64,000 nt of DNA, from assembly GCA_963575645.1 (NCBI GenBank), contig OY754464.1, positions 80,574,948 to 80,638,947 on the forward strand, read 5' to 3'. The DNA comes from Xanthostigma xanthostigma. Its lineage: Eukaryota; Arthropoda; Insecta; Raphidioptera; Raphidiidae. How positions within the stretch are numbered: the first letter of the stretch is position 1; every line of letters begins with the position of its first letter. A model generated the notes under the pieces. It saw only the letters and a program-made list of their open reading frames with translations, searched no databases and had not been told where the DNA came from. Of this stretch, positions 11,037 through 21,289 are shown one piece after another. The position numbers and the translations under genes were made by a program.

Positions 11037-11687
11037 TGTTGCGCCCCCAGTTGGGACGGCTATGAACTCTAAAGAATTATGTTGCGCATTCCCCCCCCCC
11101 CAGTGATGCGCCTATGGAGTTTCTAGAATAAACTATAGAATACTCGGAGGTCAACCAACAACAATGGAAGCAGGTAACGAACACTCGACCTTGGAGACCC
11201 ACACACACGTTGAGGAAAGGAACTCGATTCGTCCCGATTCGTTCTAGAAGATTGGACCGAAAAACTATATAAGGAAGCAGAGTGAGCAAGGCAGTCAGTC
11301 AGTTATTGGAGCTGTACGTTGTGTTGACACAGTGCTTTGGAATTACTACATAAATTATACTGTGGAAATAAATTATAACTCTAGTGAGTGGTTTTAAATA
11401 AATAACTCTAGTGAGTGCAATCTATATAAATCTGTTTAAATAACTTTTTTTTTGTAAATACAAGTGTGCTGATTAACTTTGTGTTGTGTTCCTGTGTGTT
11501 GTAAATATTTCTTTGTACATAATTTAGTGACTCTTTATTCTCTGTTACTTAGTCTTTTATGATTTAGAACTACTAGTTTTGTTTCTGTTAATGTTGTACG
11601 CTTTTGTTTGTGTGTTTAACCGTTTTGTTAAACAATTATTCTTGTAAATAAATAATTTCCGCCACGGACTACAGCAGTTTTGTTACA
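11037..11687 (+). mobile_element. solo LTR, 651 bp
   Basis: Starts TGTTGCGCCCCCAG and ends CAGCAGTTTTGTTACA, i.e. TGT...ACA, flanked by the exact 4-bp duplication GTAT (11033-11036 and 11688-11691). It has a TATA box (CTATATAAGG, about 11263-11272), an arthropod initiator CAGTCAGTCAGTT about 30 bp downstream, and ATAAATAATT near the end as a possible poly(A) signal. There is no internal domain beside it, so it arose by LTR-LTR recombination. A diverged relative lies at 60479-61152. Confidence 0.88.
11260..11306 (+). promoter_or_regulatory. pol II core promoter of the solo LTR
   Basis: TATATAA at 11265-11271 followed about 30 bp later by overlapping TCAGT initiator motifs at about 11292-11303. 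Spacing and motif fit a TATA-Inr arthropod promoter. Activity is inferred only. Confidence 0.65.
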
Positions 11688-11691
11688 GTAT

Positions 11692-11930
11692 ATTACACCA
11701 CAAGGGCCGAAAGTGTGATATTCTCGCCCTGTGCGCCGAAGGCATCATGGCGCGAAGGGCAAGGATATCACACTTCCGACCAGTGTGGTGTATTTTATTT
11801 TCTTCATATCTCGGTCGTAAGCACGTTTACTAAATACATGAATTAGTTAATTACTCATTAATTACATAAAAACACGTGTTTTATGCACCTTTAGAACCTG
11901 TTATCTTTAAAAGGGCTCCGCTTTGAAGCT
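11692..11930 (+). repeat. family E-related sequence with a hairpin
   Basis: AAGTGTGATATTCTCGCCCT pairs with AGGGCAAGGATATCACACTT (about 11708-11787). It is followed by CTTCATATCTCGGTCG and a TTAATTACATAAAAACAC stretch shared with 15355-15380 and 18980-19010. Outer bases TACACCACA / TGTGGTGTA are also inverted. Confidence 0.6.
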
Positions 11931-11971
11931 AGCAAATCGGCATACGTTTTTAACAAAATATTGTACCTACA

Positions 11972-12703
11972 CTATAGCGGTCCCACCCGGGTGCAAAAGA
12001 ACGAATGGGGAAGGAAGGGACATGAGTACGCACATTCATCCTAGTTTACCGAGATGCATGTTGTGTCAAAACTTCATATTGATCAGAGTTACCGTTCAAA
12101 AGTTTTTGTCGTTAAAAAGCAGTACCTATTTATACTTTTTTTAAGTAATAAATTTCTTTTAGTACAATAAATAGGTATTTAATTGAGAACACTGTAGGAA
12201 AATTATTTTTATATAGGTACCTATAGTTGTAACAGTTTTCAAATGAGCTATTAATTATAATTAGTCGTAATAAAATTCTAAAAAATTAAAATGTAAGCCT
12301 TAGAAGAAAGCAATGTAGAAAATAAAAAAAAAATAAAAATATATTCGCTGACGTGGGGCTCGAACCCAAGACCCTGGCATTAAGAGTCTTACACTATACC
12401 GACTGAGCTATCCGGGATTGTAAACGTGATGCGCTAATATTGCAATATTTAGTTAAGGCGAATTTCACCTGATAATATTATTTGTCGGATGGACTAATTT
12501 TGAGATACATCTTGCAACAGTTTTCATTGATGTTCCGCTCCAATTGGTCGTAGCGTGATATTATATAGCCTATATAGCCTTCCTCGATAAATGGGCTATC
12601 CAGCAAAACAAATTTTTTTTCAATTCGAACCAGTAGTTTCTGAGATTAGCGCGTTCAACCAAACAAACAAACAAACTCTTCAGCTTTATATATTAGTATA
12701 AAT
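11972..12703 (-). mobile_element. Helitron family A copy carrying a tRNA-Lys-like sequence
   Basis: On the minus strand the 5' family A blocks begin at about 12703 (the initial TC is mutated). They pass through TTCGAACTGG..., reach a tRNA-like unit at 12345-12417, and end with the hairpin CACCCGGGTGGGACC and GCTATAG near 11972. The normal GCTAG end is slightly altered. At 730 bp it is about twice the 340-bp form. The extra length is the tRNA unit and AT-rich sequence after it. Confidence 0.75.
12345..12417 (-). pseudogene. tRNA-Lys(CTT)-like sequence inside a Helitron
   Basis: On the minus strand A box TAGCTCAGTCGGTATAGTG, anticodon loop CTCTTAA (CTT) and B box GGTTCGAGCCCC are intact. The 5' acceptor CCCGGA and 3' CGTCAGCG do not pair well, so I call it a tRNA-like pseudogene rather than a working tRNA. 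Sister sequence at 1958-2030. Confidence 0.75.
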
Positions 12704-12712
12704 TTACTGATA

Positions 12713-13160
12713 AAATCTTAGCAGTACTGAAATGACGTAAGTCTGGCGGGTCTGGGATCTTGGTATATAGTTGGTGACTTTAAAACACAAATTAAAAAAA
12801 TATGGATAGATCCGACGCAGACATTGGAGGTTAAAAAAATTATAGCCCAGACCAAGTTTGCAATTTTGTACGCCACAAAAGAACAATGTAGTTTCGATGA
12901 AAACGGAAGCGAGTTACAATAAGAATGACGGTAAGTTAGCGGGTCACGTGACGGTCGAATTGTGCACGCCACACATGCACTGTCACGTACCCGCCGTGTA
13001 TGGCACGCTATTGGCAAAAGGCAGAACATGACTCAGTCGGTAACTGTTTAACGAGCAATTTATCAAATATCCGAGATTAAACTTAATCCCAATTATACGA
13101 TTTCGTTAAATATTTCATCCAAAGCCTTTGACTGGTGTTAACCAACATAGAATCCTCAAT
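12713..13160. other. Helitron-flank repeat, then unclassified
   Basis: 12713-12850 matches the 1560-1692 flank (inverted). The remainder to 13160 shows no recognised feature. Confidence 0.4.
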
Positions 13161-13161
13161 A

Positions 13162-13640
13162 TCTCAATGATGACATTCACCGAACACTATTAAAGATAGA
13201 AGTTACTAATCTTGGAACAAATTGATTCGTTAGAATAAAATTTACTTTCAATTCACCAAGCAAAACATCAGGTAGAAAAATTAAAGAATAAATATACGCT
13301 GCACTATACTCCTTGCTCTTTTTGTTGAATATTTTGACGTTCACCCAAAAATCCGACCGATGGCGTTAGTGTTAAATTCAAAAAAAGTTTCACAAAATAA
13401 TAATGTATTGTCCTAACCCAATTGCACACAAAACTTCCACTAGCTTTAATGTTTTACAATAATACACTTCACAAAAGGTTAATAAACAACACATAAATAA
13501 ATTGTATATGTAGGTTTATAGGTTAGGTATTATGATCTATGTGGCGGCCATTGTTATTTTATCAGGCGAATAGATATTTATACCCTAATAAGACAGAATA
13601 GATTTATACCTACAGTAGACATAATTATGGTCGGTGAATT
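13162..13640 (-). repeat. repeat family D, near-complete copy
   Basis: Opens ATTCACCGAACACTATTAAA and closes GTCGGTGAATTGAAT, so both ends carry an inverted ATTCACCGA. Internal blocks CACTGCACTATACTCCTTG..., CCTAACCCAATTGCACACAA, GTTTATAGGTTAGGTATTAT and CAGGCGAATAGATATTTATA match 59145-59650 inverted. No coding frame; probably a MITE. Confidence 0.75.
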
Positions 13641-13671
13641 GAATAATCACGTAGTCGGAATTCTTGTAAAA

Positions 13672-13902
13672 TACGCGCCACGAATTTAAAAAGCTCGGAA
13701 GTTAGATGCGCTTGCACAGTCTGTTGAAAAACTACAAACTCGCAACTCAACAAAACTAAAATAGCAATAACAACTTGACAATAGCGTACTCGACTGTCCT
13801 TTAAAGCAAAAAGCGACAAGTGACAAAGGCAACGAGCGATCACGGCCAATCATCGACGCTGTTTGTGACTAGCTTTCGAACCTTTTTGATTCGTGGCGCG
13901 TA
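13672..13902. mobile_element. MITE family C
   Basis: Termini ATACGCGCCACGAATTT and, inverted, ATACGCGCCACGAATC, then AAAAAGSTTCGRAAG. If the TIR is taken as starting CGCGCCACG, a TA duplication is possible. Interior CAACGAGCGATCACGGCCAA and AACTACAAACTCGCAACTCA recur head-to-head at 29100-29913. Confidence 0.75.
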
Positions 13903-14004
13903 TATTGCACACTTTTTCCCGGGAAACGTATACACTTTGATATAGATTGATTTAAAATTCCGATTTTCTGACAATGCGTTATGCAATTTAGAATAAGTGT
14001 TCTT

Positions 14005-14290
14005 TTTAACCGACTTCAAAAAAGGAGGAGGTTCTATGTTCGGCTGTACATATTTTTTTCTTTTTTTTATGTATGTTCACCGATTTCTCCGTCAATTAAT
14101 GACCGATTTTCAAAATTTTTTTTTATTCGAAAGAGTGCACTTCCGAGGTGGTCCCATCGGAACCAAGTCAGGATCTGATGGTGGAATCCGGAGAAATCGA
14201 GGGAAACTCTCAAATTTTACCCATTGCAATACTTCATAAAATAACTGCATAATTTATTGAGTAAATATATAACACTAAAAAGAGAAAAAT
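14005..14290 (+). repeat. repeat beginning AACCGACTTCAAAAAAGG
   Basis: AACCGACTTCAAAAAAGGAG is a motif I associate with an abundant lepidopteran interspersed repeat. It continues with GTTCGGCTGTACAT and ATCTGATGGTGGAATCCGGA. Overlapping open frames here are in repeat sequence and are not called genes. Confidence 0.55.
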
Positions 14291-14299
14291 AAAATATTT

Positions 14300-14540
14300 T
14301 TAACAAAAAAATTAAACCGGCTTCAAAATATGCACTAAAAAGTAAAAAATAATTGCGTATTGAAATGTTTTGGAGTCGGTGTCACATCGGAATTCGAAAG
14401 TAGCAATTTAAATCTTACATGTCTCTAGTTCACGGAATAGATTTCATTTTGGCTGACACCGACTCCAAAACATTTCAATACGCAATTATTTTTTACTTTT
14501 TAGTGCATATTTTGAAGTCGGTTCAATTTTTTTGTTAATA
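14300..14540. repeat. palindrome with GTCGGTGTCA inner ends
   Basis: Left arm AAAAAGTAAAAAATAATTGC and TTGAAATGTTTTGGAGTCGG pair with their complements at 14455-14520. Outer ends are TTGAAGTCGGTT / AACCGGCTTC. Arms of about 90 bp and loop of about 70 bp. The outer motif resembles the adjacent 14005 repeat. Confidence 0.8.
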
Positions 14541-14545
14541 ATATT

Positions 14546-14910
14546 TTATAAAACACAATGAACCGTAAATTTTATGTTACAATCTGTACATTCCGTTGCA
14601 TAATGGCCCTTAGCCAACCTTATGACTGGGATTTGTGTATACGATTTTTCTTTACAAAATTGCACTGCTGCTATTGACCCTAGGGTCTTATGCTGTCCTC
14701 CCAGTTTATATGCATCTCATAATGACGGTTTACTATAAGAAAACAAACAACAACGAAAGAACGCTTCAAGTCGTGAAGTTAAGTGAAATACTATTTCGGA
14801 CACGGTATTTTACAATGAAGCTGCCATATCTATTTTATTTTTGAAATTCATGACAGCTCAGTTATTACTAGTAGTCCTGTGAAAACTAAAATTCACCGTA
14901 TGTAGAAATG
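14546..14910. other. unclassified sequence
   Basis: No feature recognised. Confidence 0.35.
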
Positions 14911-15156
14911 AAAAAAATTGGTTGTCTGTAAAGTCGGTTTACGGACGATTGTTTTACGTGATAACGTATTCCACTCGAATATTATATTTAATAATACATA
15001 ACCTAAATTTTAGTAGCTGTCAAACTATATTTTTACCGACTCTCTATCGCTTATACTGCGCTCTCGCTTGCACGCACAGATTCAGGCGGAACGTTACACT
15101 TTTTCGTGCGTGCAGCTGGTGTTTCATCAATTTATAAGACGTTATAGCGTCAAAAA
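14911..15156 (+). mobile_element. MITE family A, short form
   Basis: Starts ATTGGTTGTCTGTAAAGTCG after an A run and ends at the GACGTTATAGCGTCAAAAA type end (one change from the usual GTTATCACGTC). The interior carries CGCTCTCGCTTGCACGCACA and ACACTTTTTCGTGCGTGCAG. Confidence 0.8.
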
Positions 15157-15169
15157 TCATATACTTATA

Positions 15170-15350
15170 TTAATACGCTAAGGTTAAAGATGTTTGCCTC
15201 CCTTTTTAGAAAAAACTTCACAATTTCTCCACATAAATTATATATCATTTTACAGATAATTGCTTGCTCTACTGACATCGACAACTAAAAAATTTATTAT
15301 TGCTTTTGTTTTTGTAAATTAATTAAAATACAGCAACGCTGAACAATTAA
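15170..15350 (-). repeat. repeat family F copy
   Basis: Inverse of 3390-3560, including AAAGATGTTTGCCTCCCTTT and ATAATTGCTTGCTCTACTGA; ends at CAGCAACGCTGAACAA. Confidence 0.65.
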
Positions 15351-15354
15351 TTAC

Positions 15355-15605
15355 TTATTAATTACATAAAAACACAGATAAATTCCGAGCAAGCAGCTTT
15401 GAGGTTATACTTAAAAACACGAATGACAGCTGTTCGCGACTATTAGCTAAAATGTAATAGGGTTGCTATGGAAACGACATCTAAACAACAGTTGATACTT
15501 GATAGGTTGTTTTTTCTTTACTGTCGCCCGAACGTACGCACTTCCCGCATCAGTGCGTGTAATCCCACCAATGCGTAAATGTTAGACTGTCTGCCTTACA
15601 ATCGA
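15355..15605 (-). repeat. repeat family E copy
   Basis: Contains TAATAGGGTTGCTATGGAAA, CGCCCGAACGTACGCACTTC and AATCCCACCAATGCGTAAAT, the complement of the family E order at 18715-19010. Confidence 0.65.
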
Positions 15606-16534
15606 TAACGAGTGTATGAATAAAATTTTTTTTTTAATATATTTGCGTTTAAACAAATTTTTACTTTTTGTTTAATTTTTTTTCATATTGTTCCACCACT
15701 TCGTAAAAATTGAAAAAATATCCGAGTATAGAGGAGTATAAAAGGCGTTTTCTGATAAATTTTTGTAAGTGACACATTTCGAAATGGTGGTCAAAAAATA
15801 ATTTTAATTTTATTTCTTTTATTAAAAATTATAAGTTTAAGCTTGAGTAACTTTTGACGAAGTGAATTTATCGAAAAATCATAAGAGACCTTTTTTATAG
15901 AGTATTAAATTTCCTACAAAAATTATTTTTGCTGGACATTCATTTAGTTCGGAAAAAAATAATTAAATGTAAAAAAGTGAAAAAAACCAATATTATTTAA
16001 ATGGGACATGTATCGTCTTTAGGGAACGGTTTAATATGAATATTAAGAGCTGTCTTTGGTGTGATATTTTTTTTTAGACCATAAGCTAAAAATTTAGGAG
16101 AAAAAAAAAATCAACTTGGTACATAACGAACACCTTAATATAATATTATGTATAATATAGTAGTAATTGATAACGTTGCCAGCGTGAATCTGACACTTTT
16201 GGGTTCGAGTCCCGTCCCGTACCTTTTTGATTCAATAAATATGGACACCGCCGCCCGAAGTATAAGCATTAATAAGTGTCTATTTATCTACTGTAATTCA
16301 CAAAAAGTGAAGTGTGAAAAGTTTTTTAATATAAGAACTATATAAAGTCTCTGAACACATGCATTTAATAACACATTTTCGTCGCTATTACAGTTTTCCG
16401 TTGATAAAATTATTATTAACAAAGTAAAATTTTTACCGGTTATATTTTTTAGCAAAACAAATTATATTGGTATTTTATGGTACTTCATAAAACATACATT
16501 GATAAATCATGGGAAGGTTACTTTTGACACTAAA
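15606..16534. other. unclassified AT-rich sequence with a B-box-like trace
   Basis: Mostly AT-rich and unrecognised. At about 16199-16218 GGGTTCGAGTCCCGTCCCG resembles a tRNA T-arm with B box, but no A box or cloverleaf could be built, so no tRNA is called. Confidence 0.4.
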
Positions 16535-16542
16535 TCTAAATA

Positions 16543-17039
16543 CAGTGTAACCTCTTTATAACGTCCTTCGTTATAACGAAAAACTCCCTATAACGTAGAA
16601 ATGTTTACAATTTGGTTGGTTTACCTTAAAACCCATACATTAATACCCTCTTTATAGCGCAACAGCGATTCTCTATTACGAAGAAATATGTTCATATTTA
16701 GGCGTCAGCAAATATTTATAGACGTAAAGAGGACGATTCTGAACCATAACCAACTGTTCAACAAGCACTTGATGCCGCCAAACTTATCGAAAAATTCCTA
16801 TTGTTTAATGAAGATGATTATACCACATCCCAAAACATGCATAAGATACTTAATAAAATACAAAGAAATATTGCCATAGCAAAAAACGTCAGGCGAAGTT
16901 AGCAGACTATATGTGTTTGGAATAAATTAATTATAGGTGAAATTTGGTTATTTTTCTTTCTTCCCTCTATATAACGAAAACTTTATAACGAAAAAAAAAT
17001 GCTATCTCCCTTGAGATTCGTTATAGAGAGGTTACACTG
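16543..17039. mobile_element. pogo/Tigger-like element, 497 bp, TA TSD
   Basis: TIRs CAGTGTAACCTCTTTATAAC and, inverted, CAGTGTAACCTCTCTATAAC are flanked by TA on both sides (16541-16542, 17040-17041). Second-order inverted copies of CGTTATAACGAAAA lie just inside. The CAGTG...TA signature fits the pogo branch of Tc1/mariner. An interior frame with KILNKIQRNIAIAKNVRRS near the 3' side may be the transposase C-terminal tail, which makes this an internally deleted copy. Confidence 0.82.
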
Positions 17040-17189
17040 TATATAAAATTCTCGTGTCACAATTTTGGCCTCGCTAAGCTCCGAAAACACCGAACCGATT
17101 TTAATGAAATGTTGCTTGGTGCAACTTACGCTATAGGATTGTTTTTATTAAATAATTTCTCAAAAAAATTAAAAATTGCACTCCGGGAG

Positions 17190-17390
17190 TACCGGCAGAA
17201 GTGAAAACTTGAATATTAACGTCTTACGAATTTTCGATCAGGTCACGTGTCCTGACGCGAGTTTAACATTTTTTACCCATTACAAAAAAAGTGTACAAAA
17301 GTTTTCGTCTTACGAATTTTCGATCAGGTCACGTGTCCTGACGCGAGTTTAACATCTTTTACCCATTATACAAAAAAAGTGTACAACGCC
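17190..17390 (+). repeat. direct duplication of about 90 bp in Helitron B
   Basis: GTCTTACGAATTTTCGATCA and GGTCACGTGTCCTGACGCGA occur twice about 90 bp apart, with AAAAAAAGTGTACAA closing each unit. Confidence 0.8.
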
Positions 17391-17439
17391 GCTAAAGAAG
17401 TTTTCACTTCAAAAAACTGTTTTAAGTAGCATGTGACGA

Positions 17440-17712
17440 TATCTGATAGAATTTACTCAAAGCTATTAGCTCAGAAGCAAACCAAAAAAAACTGTTTTAG
17501 TACCAAGTAGAGACATCTGATAGAATTCGCTCAAAGCTATTAGTTCAGAAGCAAATCTGGTAGAATTTGTTCAAAGCTATATTAGTTCAGAAGCAGATCT
17601 GGTAGAATTTGCTCAAAGCTGTTAGTTCAGAAGCAAATCTGGTAGAATTTGGTCAAAGCTATTAGTTCAGAAGCAAATCTGGTAGAATTTGCTCAAGGCT
17701 ATTAGTTCAGGC
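17440..17712 (+). repeat. 40-bp subterminal minisatellite of Helitron B
   Basis: About six units of TAGAATTTGCTCAAAGCTAT plus TAGTTCAGAAGCAAATCTGG. Fewer units are present in the copies at 690-790, 27850-27905 and 53380-53520. Such subterminal minisatellites are known from DINE-1-type Helitrons. Confidence 0.85.
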
Positions 17713-17770
17713 GCCGAGCCTCAAACGAAATACATTTTGCAGAATTATATTTATCGCACCCGGGTGAAAC

Positions 17771-18120
17771 TTGATTTCAATGTTATTCAAATCGAGAAAA
17801 TTAGCATGTAAAGTCGATTTATGTTGATTGAAATCAAACACACTGTATACTTGAATTATGCAAAAGTGAGATAGCAAACAACTTCACCAAAGCTGCAAAT
17901 TATGCAATATCAAAATTGACCGGATTATATCTAGCAAGCAAACTACATGACTAAAATATCTCAGTTCACGAAAATAGAAGAATAATAATAATAGAGAAAC
18001 TATGAACTCAGTGATGCAACGATGCTGTATTATTATATGCTACTATAGATATCGGGTGCAATGTGCATGGTAATAAATGGAGATATTTACTTTCCACCAA
18101 AACTAGGCATGAACAACCAT
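17771..18120. other. unclassified sequence
   Basis: No feature recognised. Confidence 0.35.
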
Positions 18121-18650
18121 GTATCTTTGACACACGATCTTCGCACCATCTCGTGTTTGATTTTTTCAAAAGTGGTTCACCCAAAACTTACAAATACATG
18201 GAAACCAGCGTTATTCTTAATTATAAAAAAAAATATTTACGCAAAATGTCAGTAAAAAAACTACATAAATGATATACAATTTTAATTTCTAAATTTTTTA
18301 AATTTTATTTTTGTTTACAAAATAACAATTATGATATTTTTCATGTATTTAATAATGATTACAGGCGTAAAATAAAACTTAATTACCCTTGACAACGTAC
18401 TGCTGCAGTCCATTTTTTTCCTCTCTAATTCATAAGAAAATCCAGGAAAACGGTGGAATTGTAATTCTGGATGTTTAGTTGGTGTATGTTTACAATCAAC
18501 AACACAGCACTTCCGATTTGATAGTTTTTTCCCCATTTTATTCGACAATTAATCCTTATTAAAATACACGTATAACATATTATGACACTAAGGTTTTAGC
18601 TGAACCAGAATTAAAAAAAAACTACGAGAGGGCGCAAAAGTCGCCTGTCA
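18121..18650 (-). mobile_element. THAP-bearing DNA transposon relic, copy 1
   Basis: Same organisation as the copies at 23444-23926 and 23949-24454. One end has TTTGACACACGATCTTCGCA and CATCTCGTGTTTGATTTTTT, the other GAGGGCGCAAAAGTCGCCTG. The terminal GCTAGGAAAGTATC part is lost at both ends. It encloses one THAP-like exon. Possibly P-element related, because P transposases start with a THAP domain. The TSD cannot be read. Confidence 0.7.
18385..18548 (-). pseudogene. THAP zinc-finger exon fragment (transposon-derived), copy 1
   Basis: From the ATG at 18548 the protein has C-x4-C (CCVVDC) at about residues 14-19, followed by FHRFP about 18 residues later, as in the first half of a C2CH THAP domain. 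Past an A-run the frame slips. The next frame would give WTAAVR, the conserved THAP tryptophan block, and then GGGTAATTAAG, a plausible splice donor. The second half (C-x2-H) is absent. A broken exon, not a host THAP gene. Confidence 0.7.
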
Positions 18651-18714
18651 AAAATTTCGCCGGCTAATTGGATTAAAATATTTAGAGTGCGATCGGTTTC
18701 GGTCAAGAATGAAA

Positions 18715-19090
18715 TTTTCTTCATAATTCGGTCGAAAGTACATACTTTCGGCATCAATAATTTTAAGGCAGAATGTCTAACATTTACGCATTGGTGGGAT
18801 TACACGCACCGATGCGGGAAGTACGTACGTTCGGGCGGCAGTAAAGAATAAAGCACCTATCAATTGTTGTTAAGATGTCGTTTCCATAGTAACCTTATTA
18901 CATTTTAGCTAATAGTCGCGCACAGCTGTCATTCGTGTTTTTATGTATAACCTCAAACCTGCTTGCATGGAATTTATCTGTGTTTTTATGTAATTAATAA
19001 GTAATTAATTAATTAATATATTTAATCAGCGTACTTACGACTGAGGTATAAAGTAAAATAGTACACACCACACTGGCAGAAAACAAAAGC
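18715..19090 (+). repeat. repeat family E copy, long
   Basis: CATAATTCGGTCGAAAGTAC, TTTACGCATTGGTGGGATTA, GATGCGGGAAGTACGTACGT, CGTTTCCATAGTAACC, then a TAATTAATAAGTAATTAATT stretch and ACACCACACTGG. The longest family E copy here. Confidence 0.65.
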
Positions 19091-19431
19091 TTGAAAAAGA
19101 ATAAGAAATAATAAAACTAAATTATTAAATTTTATTTTTTTATTAATTTATTAATTGTATTAGTAATCAGGTACACCCCTGACTTCTACAGACAGTTTTG
19201 GAGTTCTGTATGTTAGCATTTCACAATAATAATATTCAAGTTTACATAATATTAAAACATCAAATTTGCTATTAGTAAATTCAGCTTTAGAGATAACGTA
19301 AAACGCTTATCTCGAGAATTTGCTACAGCGATGCGAGTTATACAGTGCGCCCCCTCCCTCTCATCTAAACTTTTGAATGAATTGAGCTTGGAAAACATTC
19401 AAGTAAAATCGTATCACGCATAAACTATCTT
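19091..19431. other. unclassified AT-rich sequence
   Basis: No feature recognised. Confidence 0.35.
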
Positions 19432-19655
19432 TTGAGGATTGACAGTTCGAATATAAACCACAGAGCAAAACGTGTCTGCTGTCTGACTCAGCAGAATTAC
19501 GTCATGTTGGTCTGTGGGCGTTTGTTCAAGTGCCCAAATGACAAGATACTGCTTCCTGATTGGTTCTTGCTCATACTTAGCAGCAAATCTAGCAGGGAAA
19601 ATAGCCCCTGTTCTAATTTTAAAACCTTTCTTGTAAGCCTGATTGGCTGGTATTT
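19432..19655 (-). mobile_element. fragment of MITE family J
   Basis: The complement shares AAAATTAGAACAGGGGCTAT, CCAATCAGGAAGCAGTATCT, CAAACGCCCACA and ACACGTTTTGCTCTGTG with the complete copy at 53950-54396. TIRs are missing. The 124-codon open frame that starts here lies in this repeat and is not called a gene. Confidence 0.7.
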
Positions 19656-20325
19656 TTTTCTACTCAACACTACTAATCGCATCTTTGATACCGTCCCTGG
19701 CGTGGACCCCTATTTCCAGGGTCTAGTTACAGCGCTGAACAAGTACTTTCGCTTTTCTTTGACCCGTATCTACTCAGTATCATGGAAACTTCTTGAACGA
19801 ACCTAGTTTATAAACATACGATCAACTTTTAGTCAGTGGATGCAAGCAGTATTTAGGTATCTATATAATATAATATTATTACCAACAAGCAAGATATTGT
19901 AAACGATAAAGCTACTGGCTAAATTCTTGCATGCAGGTAATACGTTTTTATTGGACTAAGCTCTAAGAGTCCTCTCCCCAACCAATTTCCGGGCACGCTA
20001 CTGTATTCCCATATTATGAATAATACAAAGTTCCATTTAACTGTGCATAGTAAGAGTTGCGACCGGAGTTTCCGGTATATTATTTTCTTTTCGTACAAAA
20101 TTGAATAATCCACACTCAGTATTCATTAAAATGTGAGATTTACTTATGCAGAAAATAAAATAAAACCTGTGCACGGTGCTAATTAATTTTGTTACTGAGA
20201 TAACTCTAGACTCTATAGAGAGCTGGTCGAATAGGTGATATAATCAGGGGCGGACCGTGAATTTGTAGGGCCCTGGGCTAACACTACTTGGGGACCTACC
20301 TGTCAAAAAAAGTACCTATCTATAT
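19656..20325. other. unclassified sequence
   Basis: No gene recognised. CAGGGGCGGACCGTGAAT at about 20247 resembles a hAT-type terminus, but no partner end or duplication was found. Confidence 0.35.
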
Positions 20326-20995
20326 TTAAAAATTCGATTTTTGCATTCTTTTCAACAGATACCCTTTTAAAAAAATGCGATTTTTGACGAAAACCGAAAT
20401 CTTTCGGAGCTTTTGCATAATCATCATGCTTATAGAAAAAAACACACTGAATCCAATGAGCACAAACAAACGTCTGTATGTCTTTTGGTTTAGAAGTTAT
20501 TTGTGTTTATAGTTTTCAGAAATCATATTAAACCATCGAATGGCCGTAGTTTCCAAACTAAAAGAGATACCTACAGATGTTTGTTACGCTCATTGAATTC
20601 AGCGTATTTTTTCTGTATGCATTCTCAATTTCAAAAGTATATTAAAGAATTCGATTTTTGCTATCTTTTCAAGGCATACCCCTTTAAAAAATTCGATTTT
20701 TAACGAAAACCGAAATCTGTCGAAACTTTTGCAAAATCATCATGCTTAGTATAGTAAAAACACGCTGAATCTAATGAGCACAAACAAACGTCTGTATGTC
20801 TTTGGTTAGAAGTTATTTGCGTTTATAGTTTTTAAAAAATCATACAAAATCTTCGAATGGCCGTAGTTTCCCAACTGAAAGAGATACAGACGTTTGCTTA
20901 ATCTCATTGAATTCAGCGTATATTTTTCTGTAAGCATTCTTAATTTCAAATGTACCTATATTGAAGAATTTGATTTTTGCAATTTTTTCAAGACT
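20326..20995 (+). repeat. tandem repeat, about 315-bp unit, 2.1 copies
   Basis: AAAATTCGATTTTTGC, ACGAAAACCGAAATCT, AATCATCATGCTTA, CAAACAAACGTCTGTATGTC, GAATGGCCGTAGTTTCC and GAATTCAGCGTAT recur in order at 20326 and 20640, with a third start at about 20964. The units have diverged. Confidence 0.8.
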
Positions 20996-21289
20996 CAAAG
21001 TGCCGAGGTTGCCCTGGATTATTGAACAACTACATACAAAACAAATGCCCGATTAGGGGGACTACACTGTAGCCCGGTGTGGCTAGCAGTGTGGTTACTC
21101 TCACTGGTTAGCTCAAGCTGTAGAGCAGAGGTTCCCAAACTTTTTTTTCTCGTAGACTACTTTCAAATTTTAGTTGGTTCCAGTGGACCCTCTGCAGCTA
21201 CATTTCTACCATATTCCCAAAACTCGACAAAAATGTGAAGATTAGATCTAACTATGGAAATTTGCGTTGCCGCTGAGTTCCAGCCACGA

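Larger units (their letters stand above)
16535..17770 (+). mobile_element. Helitron family B copy, interrupted by a pogo-like element
   Basis: The 5' TCTAAATA...TATAAAATTCTCGTGTCACA is split by the 497-bp element at 16543-17039. Downstream come the AACCGATTTTAATGAAAT block, a duplicated 90-bp segment, a 40-bp minisatellite and the 3' hairpin start CACCCGGGTG at about 17758. The last bases up to CTAG are missing. Non-autonomous. Confidence 0.75.

Noticed and set aside
16199-16218. tRNA or SINE head suggested by GGGTTCGAGTCCCG
   Set aside because: Only a B-box-like motif; no A box at the right distance.
19432-19806. 124-codon open frame
   Set aside because: Overlaps a MITE family J fragment on the opposite strand; no domain.
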